Shown here piece after piece: positions 7,507 through 15,860 of a stretch of 64,000 nucleotides of DNA (positions are counted from its first letter, which is position 1; every line of letters begins with the position of its first letter). The DNA is from Bacillus sp. sid0103 (GTDB lineage: Bacteria; Bacillota; Bacilli; Bacillales_B; DSM-18226). Position numbers and translations under genes: made by a program. The notes under the pieces were generated by a model. It ran no database searches, was not told the origin of the DNA, and worked only from the letters and a program-made list of their open reading frames with translations. The DNA is taken from contig NZ_JAHUWN010000026.1 of NCBI RefSeq assembly GCF_019219025.1, positions 1 to 64,000 on the forward strand, in the 5' to 3' direction.

Positions 7507-9189
7507 TTATCCAACAGATACTGTCTTTTCACTCTTTGAATTCAAAACAATCTCGGAAAAGTAATGAACTGTTCTCATTTCTTCATTAAATAAGTAAGAA
7601 GATTTCCATGTTTCTTCTAGATAGATCTCCATTACCTTGATGGCACGGAGCTCTCCACTTGATGCCTGTTCAAGGGCGACAATGCTTTCAAAAATTTTCA
7701 CCATAAGTTCGGCCGCCTTTTTGGAGTGAAAGGTCTTTTGGTCTGCTGATGCTGTCCGTAATGATCTCGATAGATTCTGTAACTGTATCAACCTATTTTC
7801 TACTAAATAGGTCCATTCAGAAGGCAAGTGGGCTACACTCCGCAGGCGTTGACTCATTTCATCTACAAATAATTCATCTGCTTTAAACTTTTCAATTAAG
7901 CGCAGGACTTCCAACCCGAGAATATTAGCCGTTCCTTCCCAGACGGTCAGGACTTGGGCATCTCGTAATAATCTTGGCGTCACAAAATCTTCGATATACC
8001 CATTTCCACCATGCAATTCGATCGCTTCATGAGAGAAGTGAATTGCCTGTTCTGCTGTTTCTTTTTTCAAAAGGGCAATGTAGAGACGATTAAGAATGGT
8101 CTCCGTTTGACTTGCTTGATTGTTCATGACCCGTTCGAACAAGGGAAGATACGTAAAAACGGTGCGGGTTTCAATTTCCAACTTAACAGCGAGACGGGTC
8201 AGGGTATCCTTAACCATAGGATAGTCAGCCAGTTTACTTCCGAACGCATCCCTTCTAAAGGCATATTCCTTTGCTTCACAATAGGCCCTTCTCATAATTC
8301 CTAAGGAGGCAACAGCATTGCATACTCTGGATAGATTAAGAGCCTCCATCATATAGTAGAATCCTTTGGCAGGATCTCCCACCACAAAAGCATCGGCACC
8401 ATCAAATTCCACCTCTGCTGATAGGACGGCCCTGACTCCGAGCTTATCCTTTAAGCGGCGAATCCGGATTCCATTTAGTGAGCCGTCGTGGTTCCGCCAT
8501 GGTACGGCAAATAACGTCAGCCCCTTCGTCCCCGGAGGTGCGCCTTCTTTCCGGGCTAAAACCATGGCCACCCCGCACATGCCGGCATTGGAGGCAAAGT
8601 ACTTTTCTCCATAAAGTTTGAAATGATCTCCAGCTTTCACTGCTTTCGTTTCATTTGCCCCTACGTCTGAGCCTCCCTGGCGCTCGGTTAAGAATGTTGC
8701 CCCCTCATACAGTGCAACATCTCCTGTGGAAAGGACATGCGGCAAAAAACGCTCCTTTATATCGTCGGAAGCATATTGATTAAGTAAATATGCAGTAGCC
8801 ATAGACAATGTTACCGGACAGTAGAATCCTGGTTCGGTTTGCGATAGCAAATATCCTTGAGCAAAGGAGTAAATGTAATTCCCCTTCTCCCCCAGCCCCG
8901 GAATTTCTTTATAAACATAGCCGACAATTCCGGTTTGATACGTTTCTTCCACCGTTCGCAGGTAGCCTTCGTTCACCCATACTTCTGAAACGTCTTCACC
9001 GTACGCATCATATTTGATTAAGCGCGGCTGTCCTTCCCTGTCTGTAAACCTAGCCCGTGAATCAATGTCGGTGGCGCATTTCTCACCAAAGGCTGTCAGC
9101 TCTTTGTCAGCAAACTCGAAAAAGGCTGGATCCATTAGTTCCTTAAGTAAGGATTGAAACGGCAAATCTTCTTTATAAAAATTCAACAT
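7507..9189 (-). CDS. Acyl-CoA dehydrogenase family protein, AidB-like
   Basis: A 560-residue flavoprotein-type dehydrogenase. The N-terminal helical domain is followed by the FAD/substrate strand region (LTERQGGSDVGA near 165-176) and the C-terminal helical bundle with WEGTANILGLE near 416, a motif typical of the longer AidB/FadE-like branch. The family oxidises acyl-CoA at the alpha-beta bond with FAD and passes electrons to ETF; AidB relatives may act differently or bind DNA. ATG at 9189 follows GAGGAGG at six bases. It is a single gene with its own terminator; no thiolase or ETF gene is nearby, so its substrate is unknown. Confidence 0.85.
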   Translation of the reverse strand: MLNFYKEDLPFQSLLKELMDPAFFEFADKELTAFGEKCATDIDSRARFTDREGQPRLIKYDAYGEDVSEVWVNEGYLRTVEETYQTGIVGYVYKEIPGLGEKGNYIYSFAQGYLLSQTEPGFYCPVTLSMATAYLLNQYASDDIKERFLPHVLSTGDVALYEGATFLTERQGGSDVGANETKAVKAGDHFKLYGEKYFASNAGMCGVAMVLARKEGAPPGTKGLTLFAVPWRNHDGSLNGIRIRRLKDKLGVRAVLSAEVEFDGADAFVVGDPAKGFYYMMEALNLSRVCNAVASLGIMRRAYCEAKEYAFRRDAFGSKLADYPMVKDTLTRLAVKLEIETRTVFTYLPLFERVMNNQASQTETILNRLYIALLKKETAEQAIHFSHEAIELHGGNGYIEDFVTPRLLRDAQVLTVWEGTANILGLEVLRLIEKFKADELFVDEMSQRLRSVAHLPSEWTYLVENRLIQLQNLSRSLRTASADQKTFHSKKAAELMVKIFESIVALEQASSGELRAIKVMEIYLEETWKSSYLFNEEMRTVHYFSEIVLNSKSEKTVSVG

Positions 9190-9343
9190 GAAAAACCTCC
9201 TCTTTTTTTCAGAATAATCAATAAATTAAGTATACCACTTTCCTACCTTGTTAAAAATAAAGTTTGGTTAATTTTAGGCAAGCTATCTTTTTTACCCTCC
9301 TTAAAAGTATAATTAGTTCAAAGACTTAAAGGGGAAATCTTCG

Positions 9344-9850
9344 TTGGAAAAGGAACAAGCACTAATTTTAGCTAACTTTATCGATAACTCAACTTCAGCG
9401 GCCTTTGAGATAAAAACACTTGAAATTTTGGGCGGCAGTTTAGTTAAATTTCATCAATGGGCAAATGGAAAACCTACGATCGCTGCATTTGAAGTAACTA
9501 GGCCAGATAATGATAGTGGCTATTACTTTGTATTCATTGACTGGCACCGAAATGACAACTATTATTTAGTCATTTATGCACATGATCGTTCCACGACCTG
9601 TGCCGAGATACGGCAAATTCAGGAAATAGACGGATCTCCACATATTGTCTGGACATACAAGCCATTTAAACGAGACGGAAAAAATGATCAAAGAAAAGCT
9701 TATTTTAAGCAAATGTTTGGTTCAACAAATGTTCAAATCAAACTGCCCTCCTCGCCTCTTGAGGTGGATGTATTTTTGAAACAATTATTTAAACTATGTC
9801 AAAACCGGATAAAAGCAGACAGGATTGTGGAAGTGTTTGATTTTGAATAA
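9344..9850 (+). CDS. Conserved hypothetical protein
   Basis: A 168-residue soluble protein rich in aromatic residues (GYYFVFIDWHRNDNYYLVIYA in part), with no signal peptide or membrane segment. I do not recognise the family. The TTG start at 9344 follows AAAGGGG at nine bases. It is followed after 16 bases by the zinc-ribbon gene in the same direction, so the two probably form a transcript. Confidence 0.6.
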   Translation: MEKEQALILANFIDNSTSAAFEIKTLEILGGSLVKFHQWANGKPTIAAFEVTRPDNDSGYYFVFIDWHRNDNYYLVIYAHDRSTTCAEIRQIQEIDGSPHIVWTYKPFKRDGKNDQRKAYFKQMFGSTNVQIKLPSSPLEVDVFLKQLFKLCQNRIKADRIVEVFDFE

Positions 9851-9866
9851 GAATGGAGACAAAAAG

Positions 9867-10133
9867 GTGATTACATATAAAAACTGTCAAAGCTGTGGAA
9901 TGCCGCTAGCAAAAGATGAACTTGGCGGCGGGACGGAAAAGGACGGTACGAAGAGCATCAAATACTGTAGCCATTGCTATATGAACGGTGAATTCACATT
10001 ACCTACTATTACTGCAGAGGAAATGAAAGAAAGAGTGATAGAAAAAATCGTTGAATTCGGGATGCCCAAGTTCATTGCTGGCATGTTCACAAGGAACATT
10101 CCTAAACTCGAGAGATGGAATGAAGGAAAATAA
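9867..10133 (+). CDS. Small zinc-ribbon protein
   Basis: An 88-residue protein with two cysteine pairs near the N-terminus, CQSCGMPL and YCSHCY, the pattern of the putative zinc-ribbon family PF12674 (recall). The C-terminal half is helical and basic. GTG at 9867 is chosen because TGGAG lies eight bases upstream and the protein then starts just before the first cysteine pair; the open frame extends to 9825 without a site. The function is unknown; one zinc ion is expected. Confidence 0.7.
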   Translation: MITYKNCQSCGMPLAKDELGGGTEKDGTKSIKYCSHCYMNGEFTLPTITAEEMKERVIEKIVEFGMPKFIAGMFTRNIPKLERWNEGK

Positions 10134-10139
10134 ACTATA

Positions 10140-10168
10140 GGAAAGGGAGGCTTCTAGCCTCCCTCTAA
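10140..10168 (+). terminator. Weak hairpin after the zinc-ribbon gene
   Basis: GGGAGGC and GCCTCCC (10145-10163) form a seven-pair stem with a TTCTA loop, but only a poor U tract follows. Confidence 0.4.
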
Positions 10169-10173
10169 GTTAT

Positions 10174-10336
10174 AGCTGTTTTCGCATTAATTGTTGTTTT
10201 TCGTATAAGTTCACCAAGTCGTATTCCTAGTTGCTTCGTGGCATCTTTTCGTAAAAACATTGGCAAGAATCGCTTATTAATCATTGTAAATACCCCTTAT
10301 GATGATACAAAAGCAACAAAGTTTACGAAAAGAGCC
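10174..10336 (-). mobile_element. MITE-like element, copy A
   Basis: Its reverse complement matches 37354-37515 over nearly its whole length: both have TTTCGTAAACTTTGTTGCTTTT near one end, ACGAAAAGATGCCA in the middle, and CTTATACGAAAAACAACAAT near the other end. The ends are imperfect inverted repeats (GGCTC..TTCG..TTGTTG). GTTAT occurs on both flanks (10169-10173, 10339-10343). It encodes nothing convincing. It abuts the stop codon of the ABC transporter ATPase gene. Confidence 0.7.
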
Positions 10337-10339
10337 TTG

Positions 10340-11062
10340 TTATAAAACTTTACTTAAAAACGCCTTCGTCCGCTCTTCTTGTGGATTATCAAATAAGTCG
10401 CTTGGAATATTTTCTTCTACAACCAACCCGCCATCCATAAAAATTACGCGATCGCCCACTTCTTTGGCAAATCCCATTTCATGTGTCACGACCACCATGG
10501 TCATCCCTTCTTTTGCTAGGTCCTTCATAACCTCAAGGACCTCGCCAACCATTTCAGGGTCGAGCGCTGACGTCGGTTCATCAAAAAGCATGATTTTTGG
10601 CTCCATTGCCAGTGCCCTTGCAATTGCAACCCGCTGCTTTTGCCCGCCGGATAAAGAGTCTGGATAAGCATCGGCTTTATCCTCTAAGCCCACTTTTCGT
10701 AAAAGCTCGATTGCTTTTACTCTCGCTCTCTCTGTTGGAACGTTCTTTACTTTCATAGGGGCGAGCACAATATTTTGAATCACTGTTTTATGCGGAAATA
10801 AGTTAAATTGCTGAAAAACCATGCCCACATCCGTCCTGATTTTATTGATATCCGTTTTTTTATCGGTAATATCAATTCCCTCTATTAAAACATGTCCATC
10901 TGTAATCGTTTCTAGTAAATTAATGCATCGGAGAAAGGTAGATTTTCCTGAACCAGATGGGCCAATGACCACAACTACCTCTTTTGGCTTAACCGTTATA
11001 TTTATATCTTTGAGAACCTCATTTTTTCCAAATGACTTTTTTAAATTTTTCACCTTAATCAT
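10340..11062 (-). CDS. Polar amino acid ABC transporter, ATP-binding protein
   Basis: A 240-residue ATPase with every expected motif: Walker [10 protein letters not shown] (34-42), Q-loop FQQFNLFPH (about 83-91), signature LSGGQ (137-141), Walker B IMLFDEP (157-163) and H-loop His near 194. The sequence is of the GlnQ/HisP type that powers uptake of polar amino acids. Its ATG overlaps the permease stop as ATGA, which implies translational coupling. The gene ends where MITE copy A begins. The specific amino acid cannot be told from sequence. Confidence 0.93.
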   Translation of the reverse strand: MIKVKNLKKSFGKNEVLKDINITVKPKEVVVVIGPSGSGKSTFLRCINLLETITDGHVLIEGIDITDKKTDINKIRTDVGMVFQQFNLFPHKTVIQNIVLAPMKVKNVPTERARVKAIELLRKVGLEDKADAYPDSLSGGQKQRVAIARALAMEPKIMLFDEPTSALDPEMVGEVLEVMKDLAKEGMTMVVVTHEMGFAKEVGDRVIFMDGGLVVEENIPSDLFDNPQEERTKAFLSKVL

Positions 11063-11718
11063 TCTGTGGCCAACCTTCTTTCAAGTCGGGATAACAGTAA
11101 ACTTAAAGAAAAAGTTAAAACAAGATAAATAAGGGCCGCGGTAATATACGGCTCCCATGCGCGATAATATTGTCCCTGCATTGCTTGTCCCCAATACATG
11201 AGCTCTTTTACAGCAATAATCGCCGCTAGGGATGAATCTTTTATTAAGACGATAAACTCATTACCTAGAGGAGGAATCATTCTTTTAAAGGCTTGCGGGA
11301 GAATGACAAATCGCATTGCCTGTACATGGTTCATCCCAAGTGAACGGGCTGCTTCCATCTGTCCTTTATCAATCGATTGAATTCCGCCCCTGAAGATTTC
11401 CGCTACATATGCCGCAGAATTTAATGAAAGGGCAGTTATAGCGGCAATGATCCCATTTGTTTCCCCTACAAAAAGCGGTACAAGACCGAAGTGAACTAAT
11501 AATATTTGTACTAATAATGGCGTCCCACGGAAAAAAGTGATATAGCAGTTGAACGGGAAGGCGATCCATTTATTTTTTGTCAATTTACCCAATCCAATGA
11601 ACAAACCGAGTAAACAACCAATTATGATGCTTGCAATCGAAAGGCCGATGGTTAGCAGCGTTCCTTTTACAAAAAATGGTGCATATTCAGCAAGTATGTC
11701 CCAACGAATATCCATCAT
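11059..11718 (-). CDS. Polar amino acid ABC transporter, permease
   Basis: A 219-residue inner-membrane permease of the HisM/GlnP type with about five hydrophobic segments and the ATPase-contacting loop [20 protein letters not shown] near 130-150. AGGAGG precedes two adjacent ATG codons at 11718 and 11715; either fits, the second with better spacing. It lies between the binding-protein gene upstream and the ATPase gene downstream; it is the only permease gene, so it should act as a homodimer. Confidence 0.92.
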   Translation of the reverse strand: MMDIRWDILAEYAPFFVKGTLLTIGLSIASIIIGCLLGLFIGLGKLTKNKWIAFPFNCYITFFRGTPLLVQILLVHFGLVPLFVGETNGIIAAITALSLNSAAYVAEIFRGGIQSIDKGQMEAARSLGMNHVQAMRFVILPQAFKRMIPPLGNEFIVLIKDSSLAAIIAVKELMYWGQAMQGQYYRAWEPYITAALIYLVLTFSLSLLLSRLERRLATE

Positions 11719-11765
11719 GAGTCCTCCTAAAAAATCCTACATAAGAAATGTGCGCTAATTTTAAC

Positions 11766-11808
11766 AAAAATTGCGCAACTGCTTTTTACGAAGCGTTACG
11801 CAATTTTG
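11766..11808 (-). terminator. Intercistronic hairpin after the binding-protein gene
   Basis: AAAATTGCG at 11767-11775 pairs with CGCAATTTT at 11799-11807, extended by GTT/AAC pairs, and on the minus strand TTTTTGTT follows. Its place between the binding-protein and permease genes fits a leaky terminator or 3'-end shield that lets the binding protein be made in excess. Confidence 0.6.
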
Positions 11809-11815
11809 TCTAACC

Positions 11816-12619
11816 TTATTGTTGTGCTTTGATATCTGTTAAATCAGGATCCACCTTAAACCACTTTTTATAAATTTTTGCATATTCACCATTTTCGATA
11901 ATTCCTTTAATTCCTTTATCAAAGTCAGCCTTTAGCTTGCTGCCTTTTGGAAACAAAAGCCCATAAAATTCTTTTTCAAACGCAGCTGCATCTTCAATAA
12001 TAACAAAGTTCTCATTTGGGTTATTTTTTACATACTCCTCAATAACCGTATTGTCAGCAACAACGGCATCTGCACCGCCGCCTTTTAGTTCCATGATTGC
12101 AAGGTTATTATCTTTAAATTTTTTAAGATTTTTAGTTTCTGCACCTAGTAGTTTCTCAACAGCTTCCTGACCAGTTGTTCCATTTTGCACAGCAACCCTT
12201 TTGTCCTTTAAGTCCGCTGCACTCTTTATACTGCTCCCTTTTGGAACCATAATTTTATTGGTAGATAAAAAGTATGGAACGGAGAAATCATAGGTTTGTT
12301 TCCGTTTATCGTTAATCGTAATGGCCGAGATAGCAGCATCAGCCGTTTTACCTTTAATTTCTACAAATAATGGATCCCAGCCAACATGCTTGACGTTGAT
12401 TTTATACCCAGCTTCCTTGGCAACAGCGTTAATAAAATCAATATCAAATCCAACAACTTCCCCTTTATCTTGGTATTCAAATGGCGCGTAGGCTGCATCT
12501 GTGACAACCTTCAATGTCTTCCTTCCACCCTCGCCACTTGTTTTACTCGTTCCACAAGCTGAAAGAACTAAGAGTAAGGCTACCATTAAAACTGTTGAAA
12601 CTAATTTTAACTTCTTCAT
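11816..12619 (-). CDS. Polar amino acid ABC transporter, substrate-binding lipoprotein
   Basis: A 267-residue family-3 solute-binding protein. A lipoprotein signal (basic start, hydrophobic core, lipobox LSAC with Cys near 22) anchors it outside the membrane. The mature start KTLKVVTDAAYAPFEY and the VGFDIDFINAVAKEAG stretch are typical of binding proteins for polar amino acids. TTGGAGG lies eight bases before the ATG. It heads the operon binding protein-permease-ATPase; a promoter candidate lies at 12690-12718. Confidence 0.92.
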   Translation of the reverse strand: MKKLKLVSTVLMVALLLVLSACGTSKTSGEGGRKTLKVVTDAAYAPFEYQDKGEVVGFDIDFINAVAKEAGYKINVKHVGWDPLFVEIKGKTADAAISAITINDKRKQTYDFSVPYFLSTNKIMVPKGSSIKSAADLKDKRVAVQNGTTGQEAVEKLLGAETKNLKKFKDNNLAIMELKGGGADAVVADNTVIEEYVKNNPNENFVIIEDAAAFEKEFYGLLFPKGSKLKADFDKGIKGIIENGEYAKIYKKWFKVDPDLTDIKAQQ

Positions 12620-12689
12620 TTTTTCAGACCTCCAATGTTTTTTCTATAAAGTATTTTTTAAAAAATTAATAATATTTTGAATATAGATG

Positions 12690-12718
12690 ATTATAACCCG
12701 TTTTAATTGTATATTCAA
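12690..12718 (-). promoter_or_regulatory. Sigma-A-type promoter for the amino acid transporter operon
   Basis: On the minus strand TTGAAT (complement of 12713-12718), a 17-bp spacer and TATAAT (complement of 12690-12695) lie about 70 bp before the binding-protein ATG. The remainder of 12620-12875 is AT-rich with nothing else I can support. Confidence 0.65.
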
Positions 12719-12875
12719 TATTTTAAATATTTTACTATATTAGTACTGTAACTAACTGAAGTCTTGAGCATTATAGAATAATACTTTTCACATATATCTA
12801 TTACTATCTCATTTTTATTCTCATCTAGGACTAAATATCAAATAAGACAAGAACTGTCCATAGGCATTCGCCGTT

Positions 12876-12902
12876 ACCCCTCCAAACTGCATACATAATC
12901 TA
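12876..12902 (+). promoter_or_regulatory. Sigma-K-like promoter
   Basis: AC at 12876-12877, 16 bp, then CATAATCTA at 12894-12902. This matches the mother-cell sigma-K pattern AC-N16/17-CATANNNTA exactly as I recall it. It lies 34 bp before the tyrosine-rich gene at 12936. Confidence 0.5.
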
Positions 12903-12935
12903 TAGGGTATTTACCACATAAGGAGAGATGCCTAA

Positions 12936-13316
12936 ATGAATCCGTATGGATATTATCAAATTCCACAAGTTCCAATGGAGTATAATTCCTATGTTCAGCC
13001 TGAACAAATGAATTACTATAGTCAGCCAGAACAAGTTAATTACTATGAGCAAATTGAACCATTTAATCCCTATGTCCAGCCAGAGCAAATTAATCCTTAT
13101 ATCCCTGAACAATTTGATCCCGCAAGACAGCCACTACAAGTTGAGCGCAGACTCAATCAACTTGAGCGAGCCAATGAGCGGCAAGAAAGAGAGATCAACC
13201 AACTGCAACGTCAGGTAGCCCAACTCGATCGCAGACTCCAACGAGTGAATCAGCGCTTGCGTGCAGTGGAAAGAAGATTCAACTTCCCATTCACTCCATT
13301 TGATGGAGAATATTAA
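12936..13316 (+). CDS. Probable spore coat-type protein (Tyr/Gln/Pro-rich, coiled coil)
   Basis: A 126-residue protein of two parts. Residues 1-65 are a low-complexity region with repeated PEQ(M/V/I)N-Y-Y/P-Y elements. Residues ~70-118 are a strongly charged coiled coil (LNQLERANERQEREINQLQR). No catalytic domain or signal peptide is visible. AGGAGAG precedes the ATG by eight bases; an ATG at 12928 runs into a stop after three codons. The composition, the sigma-K-like promoter and the own terminator together suggest a late mother-cell coat protein. The family itself is not recognised. Confidence 0.65.
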   Translation: MNPYGYYQIPQVPMEYNSYVQPEQMNYYSQPEQVNYYEQIEPFNPYVQPEQINPYIPEQFDPARQPLQVERRLNQLERANERQEREINQLQRQVAQLDRRLQRVNQRLRAVERRFNFPFTPFDGEY

Positions 13317-13326
13317 GAGAAATTTA

Positions 13327-13354
13327 AGAACCGGGCACACGCCCGGTTCTTTTT
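13327..13354 (+). terminator. Terminator of the coat-like gene
   Basis: A perfect ten-pair stem AGAACCGGGC / GCCCGGTTCT with an ACAC loop and a T5 run. Confidence 0.92.
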
Positions 13355-13395
13355 GCTTCCTAAACATCCATAGTCAGATTCTTTTACCCACTCTA

Positions 13396-13410
13396 ATATA
13401 ATGATTGTAA
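13396..13410. promoter_or_regulatory. PerR/Fur-family box overlapping a TATAAT
   Basis: ATATAATGATTGTAA matches the PerR box TTATAATNATTATAA at 12 of 14 positions and the Fur 7-1-7 box at 10 of 14. TATAAT at 13397-13402 inside it could be the -10 of the two small genes downstream, so a bound repressor would block transcription. Confidence 0.45.
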
Positions 13411-13503
13411 AAATACTGTCAGTTTATCTAACAAAACCACTGACAGGGAGCGAAAATTCAGTTAACTTTTCAATATAAACTACGAAGGAAAGGAAGATTT
13501 CAA

Positions 13504-13641
13504 ATGTATCGAAGAAATGATATTAAACTAGCTGAAAGAATCCTTCAATTAGATAAATTAAGGGATGAGCTCTATGAAGAACTCATGAAAACAATGGGGT
13601 CACAGGCCAATGAACTTTTAAGAAGACTACAAAATTATTAA
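13504..13641 (+). CDS. Small helical protein, 45 residues
   Basis: ATG at 13504 follows GGAAAGGAAG. The 45-residue product starts MYRRNDIKLAERILQ and is almost wholly predicted helix with many Leu, Glu and Arg residues; it has no Cys and no membrane segment. I do not recognise it. It shares a probable transcript with the FbpA-like gene 26 bases downstream and lies behind the PerR/Fur-like box. Confidence 0.6.
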   Translation: MYRRNDIKLAERILQLDKLRDELYEELMKTMGSQANELLRRLQNY

Positions 13642-13667
13642 TTTCAGTTTGAAAGGGGTGAAGAAAG

Positions 13668-13832
13668 TTGGCAACTCATTTACGTAAAGGGCTTGAACGC
13701 CTTAGGAAGTTTTATATAAAAAAGTTGTTAGAATCAGGCGCCACTGATTCTTCTCATCACGAACTTCACTCCCTTACCTTCTCTGAACTGGAAAGTTTAT
13801 ATAATAAAATATTCTCCCCGGCAAAATCATAA
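13668..13832 (+). CDS. Small basic protein resembling the FbpA family
   Basis: A 54-residue protein starting with TTG, with AAAGGGGTG seven bases upstream. The pattern LRKGLERLRKFYIKKLLESG followed by LTFSELESLYNKI resembles Fur-regulated basic protein A of Bacillus (PF13076), recalled rather than searched. FbpA relatives help spare iron by lowering expression of iron-using proteins, with the FsrA small RNA. The PerR/Fur-like box upstream agrees with this. No fbpB or fbpC-like gene is visible. Confidence 0.55.
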   Translation: MATHLRKGLERLRKFYIKKLLESGATDSSHHELHSLTFSELESLYNKIFSPAKS

Positions 13833-13893
13833 TACATTTCTCCATCGAACGTAATCTTACAAACATGCAAAATAGTTTGCTAATCTAGTCCCA

Positions 13894-13910
13894 TGTAAGA
13901 AAATGTAACA
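13894..13910. promoter_or_regulatory. TnrA/GlnR box upstream of tnrA
   Basis: TGTAAGAAAATGTAACA fits TGTNAN7TNACA at every fixed position. Its centre lies about 80 bp before the tnrA start, where an activator site would precede a promoter near 13934-13945 (TATTAA). This fits the known autoactivation of tnrA in Bacillus subtilis under nitrogen limitation. Confidence 0.7.
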
Positions 13911-13974
13911 TATAATAACATAAAATATGAAAATATTAATTATTGTAAACAATAGGGTGTGGTGAGCGACAAAA

Positions 13975-14301
13975 ATGGGAAAAGACATCTCATATAAAGA
14001 TAAAAAGGTAATTACAATCGGAATTGTCAGGGACCTAACAGGCCTTTCCGAACGACAAATACGTTACTACGAAGAACGAAAGCTTATTTTTCCCGAAAGG
14101 TCTGCTGGTGGAAGCCGTAAATTTTCCTTTTCAGATGTTGAATTGCTGATGGAAATTGCCAATAAAATTGAAGATGGCATCCAAACACATGATATTAGGA
14201 AGGAAATGCTTCGTGAACAAAAGAAACACAACCAAGAAGAGATTCGCAGACAGATGATCCAAGGACAATTAAATGCCCAATTTGGTTTACGGAAAAAGTA
14301 A
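13975..14301 (+). CDS. tnrA: Nitrogen regulator TnrA (MerR family)
   Basis: A 108-residue MerR-type regulator. The N-terminal winged helix has [18 protein letters not shown] at about 23-40, the signature shared by TnrA and GlnR. The C-terminus ends with [15 protein letters not shown], the short segment that in TnrA contacts feedback-inhibited glutamine synthetase. Length and sequence match Bacillus subtilis TnrA (about 110 residues) from memory. No glnA follows, which argues against GlnR. Under nitrogen limitation it activates ammonium, urea and purine use genes and represses glutamate synthase genes. A fitting box lies upstream, and the next gene is an ammonium transporter with similar boxes. 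Confidence 0.92.
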   Translation: MGKDISYKDKKVITIGIVRDLTGLSERQIRYYEERKLIFPERSAGGSRKFSFSDVELLMEIANKIEDGIQTHDIRKEMLREQKKHNQEEIRRQMIQGQLNAQFGLRKK

Positions 14302-14318
14302 GGACCCATGTAGACATC

Positions 14319-14352
14319 AAACCCATTCCTTATATAAGGGATGGGTTTTTTT
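14319..14352 (+). terminator. Terminator of tnrA
   Basis: AAACCCATTCCTTA and TAAGGGATGGGTTT pair almost perfectly and are followed by T7. Confidence 0.92.
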
Positions 14353-14422
14353 CAACCTTTCTACCCTTATTTTAAGGGCGCCTCCGCTTTTATTACACTG
14401 TCTAGAAAAATCTCAAAATCCA

Positions 14423-14505
14423 TGTTAGATAATCTTCCAAACTTATAGAAACCATTCTAGAATCATGTAAGAATACTAACATACAATATGTTAAGAATAT
14501 TAACA
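14423..14505. promoter_or_regulatory. Three TnrA/GlnR-like boxes before the ammonium transporter gene
   Basis: A perfect TGTNAN7TNACA box is at 14489-14505. A near copy, one base short, is at 14466-14481, and a degenerate one (TGTTAGATAATCTTCCA) at 14423-14439. A TAGAAT at 14458-14463 between the upper two could be the -10. The upstream site is placed for activation; the two lower ones lie in the leader, where binding would block transcription. Confidence 0.55.
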
Positions 14506-14527
14506 TCATTTTAAAGGGGGAGAAAAA

Positions 14528-15787
14528 ATGGATACGACATTCTTAATGAACAGTCTATGGGTGATGGTGGCAGCTGTACTTGTCATCTTAATGATTGGAG
14601 GTTTTATCCTCCTGGAAACAGGCTCAACTAGAATGAAAAATGCTGGACATATCGCAGGTAAAACAATCCTTACTTTTGGAATCGGATCAATCGTATTTTG
14701 GGCAGTTGGATATGGATTAATTTTCGGTAAAGGAAATCCACTGATCGGTTTCTCTAATTTCTTTTATTCAGGCTATGATATTGATGGATTGCCACTGTCT
14801 GGCGCCGTTTTCTTTTTATTCCAATTAGCATTTGCCGGTATTTCATTAACCATTGCGTTTGGCGGCTTTGCAGAAAGAGCTAAATTAGGTGCTTACCTCG
14901 TATTTGCTTTACTTTTCTCAGTCATTGTCTATCCTCCAATTGCACACTGGATTTGGGGTGGCGGCTGGTTAGCAGAACATGGTAAACAAGATTTCGCTGG
15001 ATCTACCGTAGTTCACTTAACTGGTGCAATGGCAGCTCTAGCTGCTACGATTCTATTAAAACCACGTATCGGAAAATTTAACAAAGATGGCTCAGCAAAT
15101 AATCTTGCAGGTCATAACCAAGTATTTACTGCTTTAAGTGTATTGCTTTTATGGGTTGGCTGGTTCGGTTTTAACGCTGGTAGTACTTTAACGGTTGACA
15201 AAGCGTTCTTTGGATTTGTTGCTGTTAATACTAATTTAGCTGCAGCGGCTGGAACCATTGCTGCAATGATTGTTTCTTGGATGGTTCTTGGTAAAGCTGA
15301 TGTTCCAATGATGTTAAACGGTGCTTTAGCAGGTTTAGTCGCTATTACAGCTTCTTGTGCCTTTGTAGATACATGGGCAGCAGTCTTAATCGGCTTTATC
15401 GCAGGAATTCTTGTTTTCTATAGCATCCGCTTCTTTGAAAACAGAGGAATTGACGATCCAATCGCAGCTCTATCCGTACATGGTACAGCTGGTGTCTGGG
15501 GAACGCTATCAACTGGTTTCTTTGCCACAAAAGAATTAGCAACAGTCGGAAAGCCAGGATTGTTTTACGGCGGCGGTTTACACCAACTTGGTGTTCAAGC
15601 ATTGGGCGTTGTGACCTGTGCCGCTTTCGCCTTCATTGTCTCCTTCATTCTACTAGCAATTATGAAAAAATTCATGAATGGCTTGCGCGTTACGGAGGAA
15701 GAAGAGATTATTGGTTTAGATATGAGCGAACACGGAAGCTACGGTTATCCAGAATTATTGAAGGCCGAACAAACAAAAGCACTATAA
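14528..15787 (+). CDS. amt: Ammonium transporter, Amt family
   Basis: A 419-residue channel-type transporter with about 11 membrane segments for NH4+/NH3 uptake. The twin-His pore residues are in STVVHLTGAM (near 175) and SVHGTAGVWGT (near 320); the family stretch LWVGWFGFNAGST is near 215-228. AAAGGGGGAG precedes the ATG. In Bacillus subtilis the amt gene (nrgA) is followed by a PII gene; here no PII gene follows. A terminator-like hairpin is next, then the DUF294 gene. Confidence 0.95.
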   Translation: MDTTFLMNSLWVMVAAVLVILMIGGFILLETGSTRMKNAGHIAGKTILTFGIGSIVFWAVGYGLIFGKGNPLIGFSNFFYSGYDIDGLPLSGAVFFLFQLAFAGISLTIAFGGFAERAKLGAYLVFALLFSVIVYPPIAHWIWGGGWLAEHGKQDFAGSTVVHLTGAMAALAATILLKPRIGKFNKDGSANNLAGHNQVFTALSVLLLWVGWFGFNAGSTLTVDKAFFGFVAVNTNLAAAAGTIAAMIVSWMVLGKADVPMMLNGALAGLVAITASCAFVDTWAAVLIGFIAGILVFYSIRFFENRGIDDPIAALSVHGTAGVWGTLSTGFFATKELATVGKPGLFYGGGLHQLGVQALGVVTCAAFAFIVSFILLAIMKKFMNGLRVTEEEEIIGLDMSEHGSYGYPELLKAEQTKAL

Positions 15788-15795
15788 AGTTTATG

Positions 15796-15841
15796 AAGTG
15801 TGCAAAGCCTTTAAAGGCTTGCACGCTTTATGTATTTTTTT
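15796..15841 (+). terminator. Hairpin between amt and the DUF294 gene
   Basis: AAGTGTGCAAAGCCTTT pairs with AAAGGCTTGCACGCTT with one bulged base; TATGT then T7 follow. The T run is displaced by five bases, so read-through into the next gene is likely. Confidence 0.75.
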
Positions 15842-15860
15842 AAGCGGGAGGTGTTAATCC

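Noticed and set aside
10299..10667. Plus-strand frame opposite the ABC ATPase gene
   Set aside because: It lies antisense to a clear ATPase gene and starts in MITE copy A.
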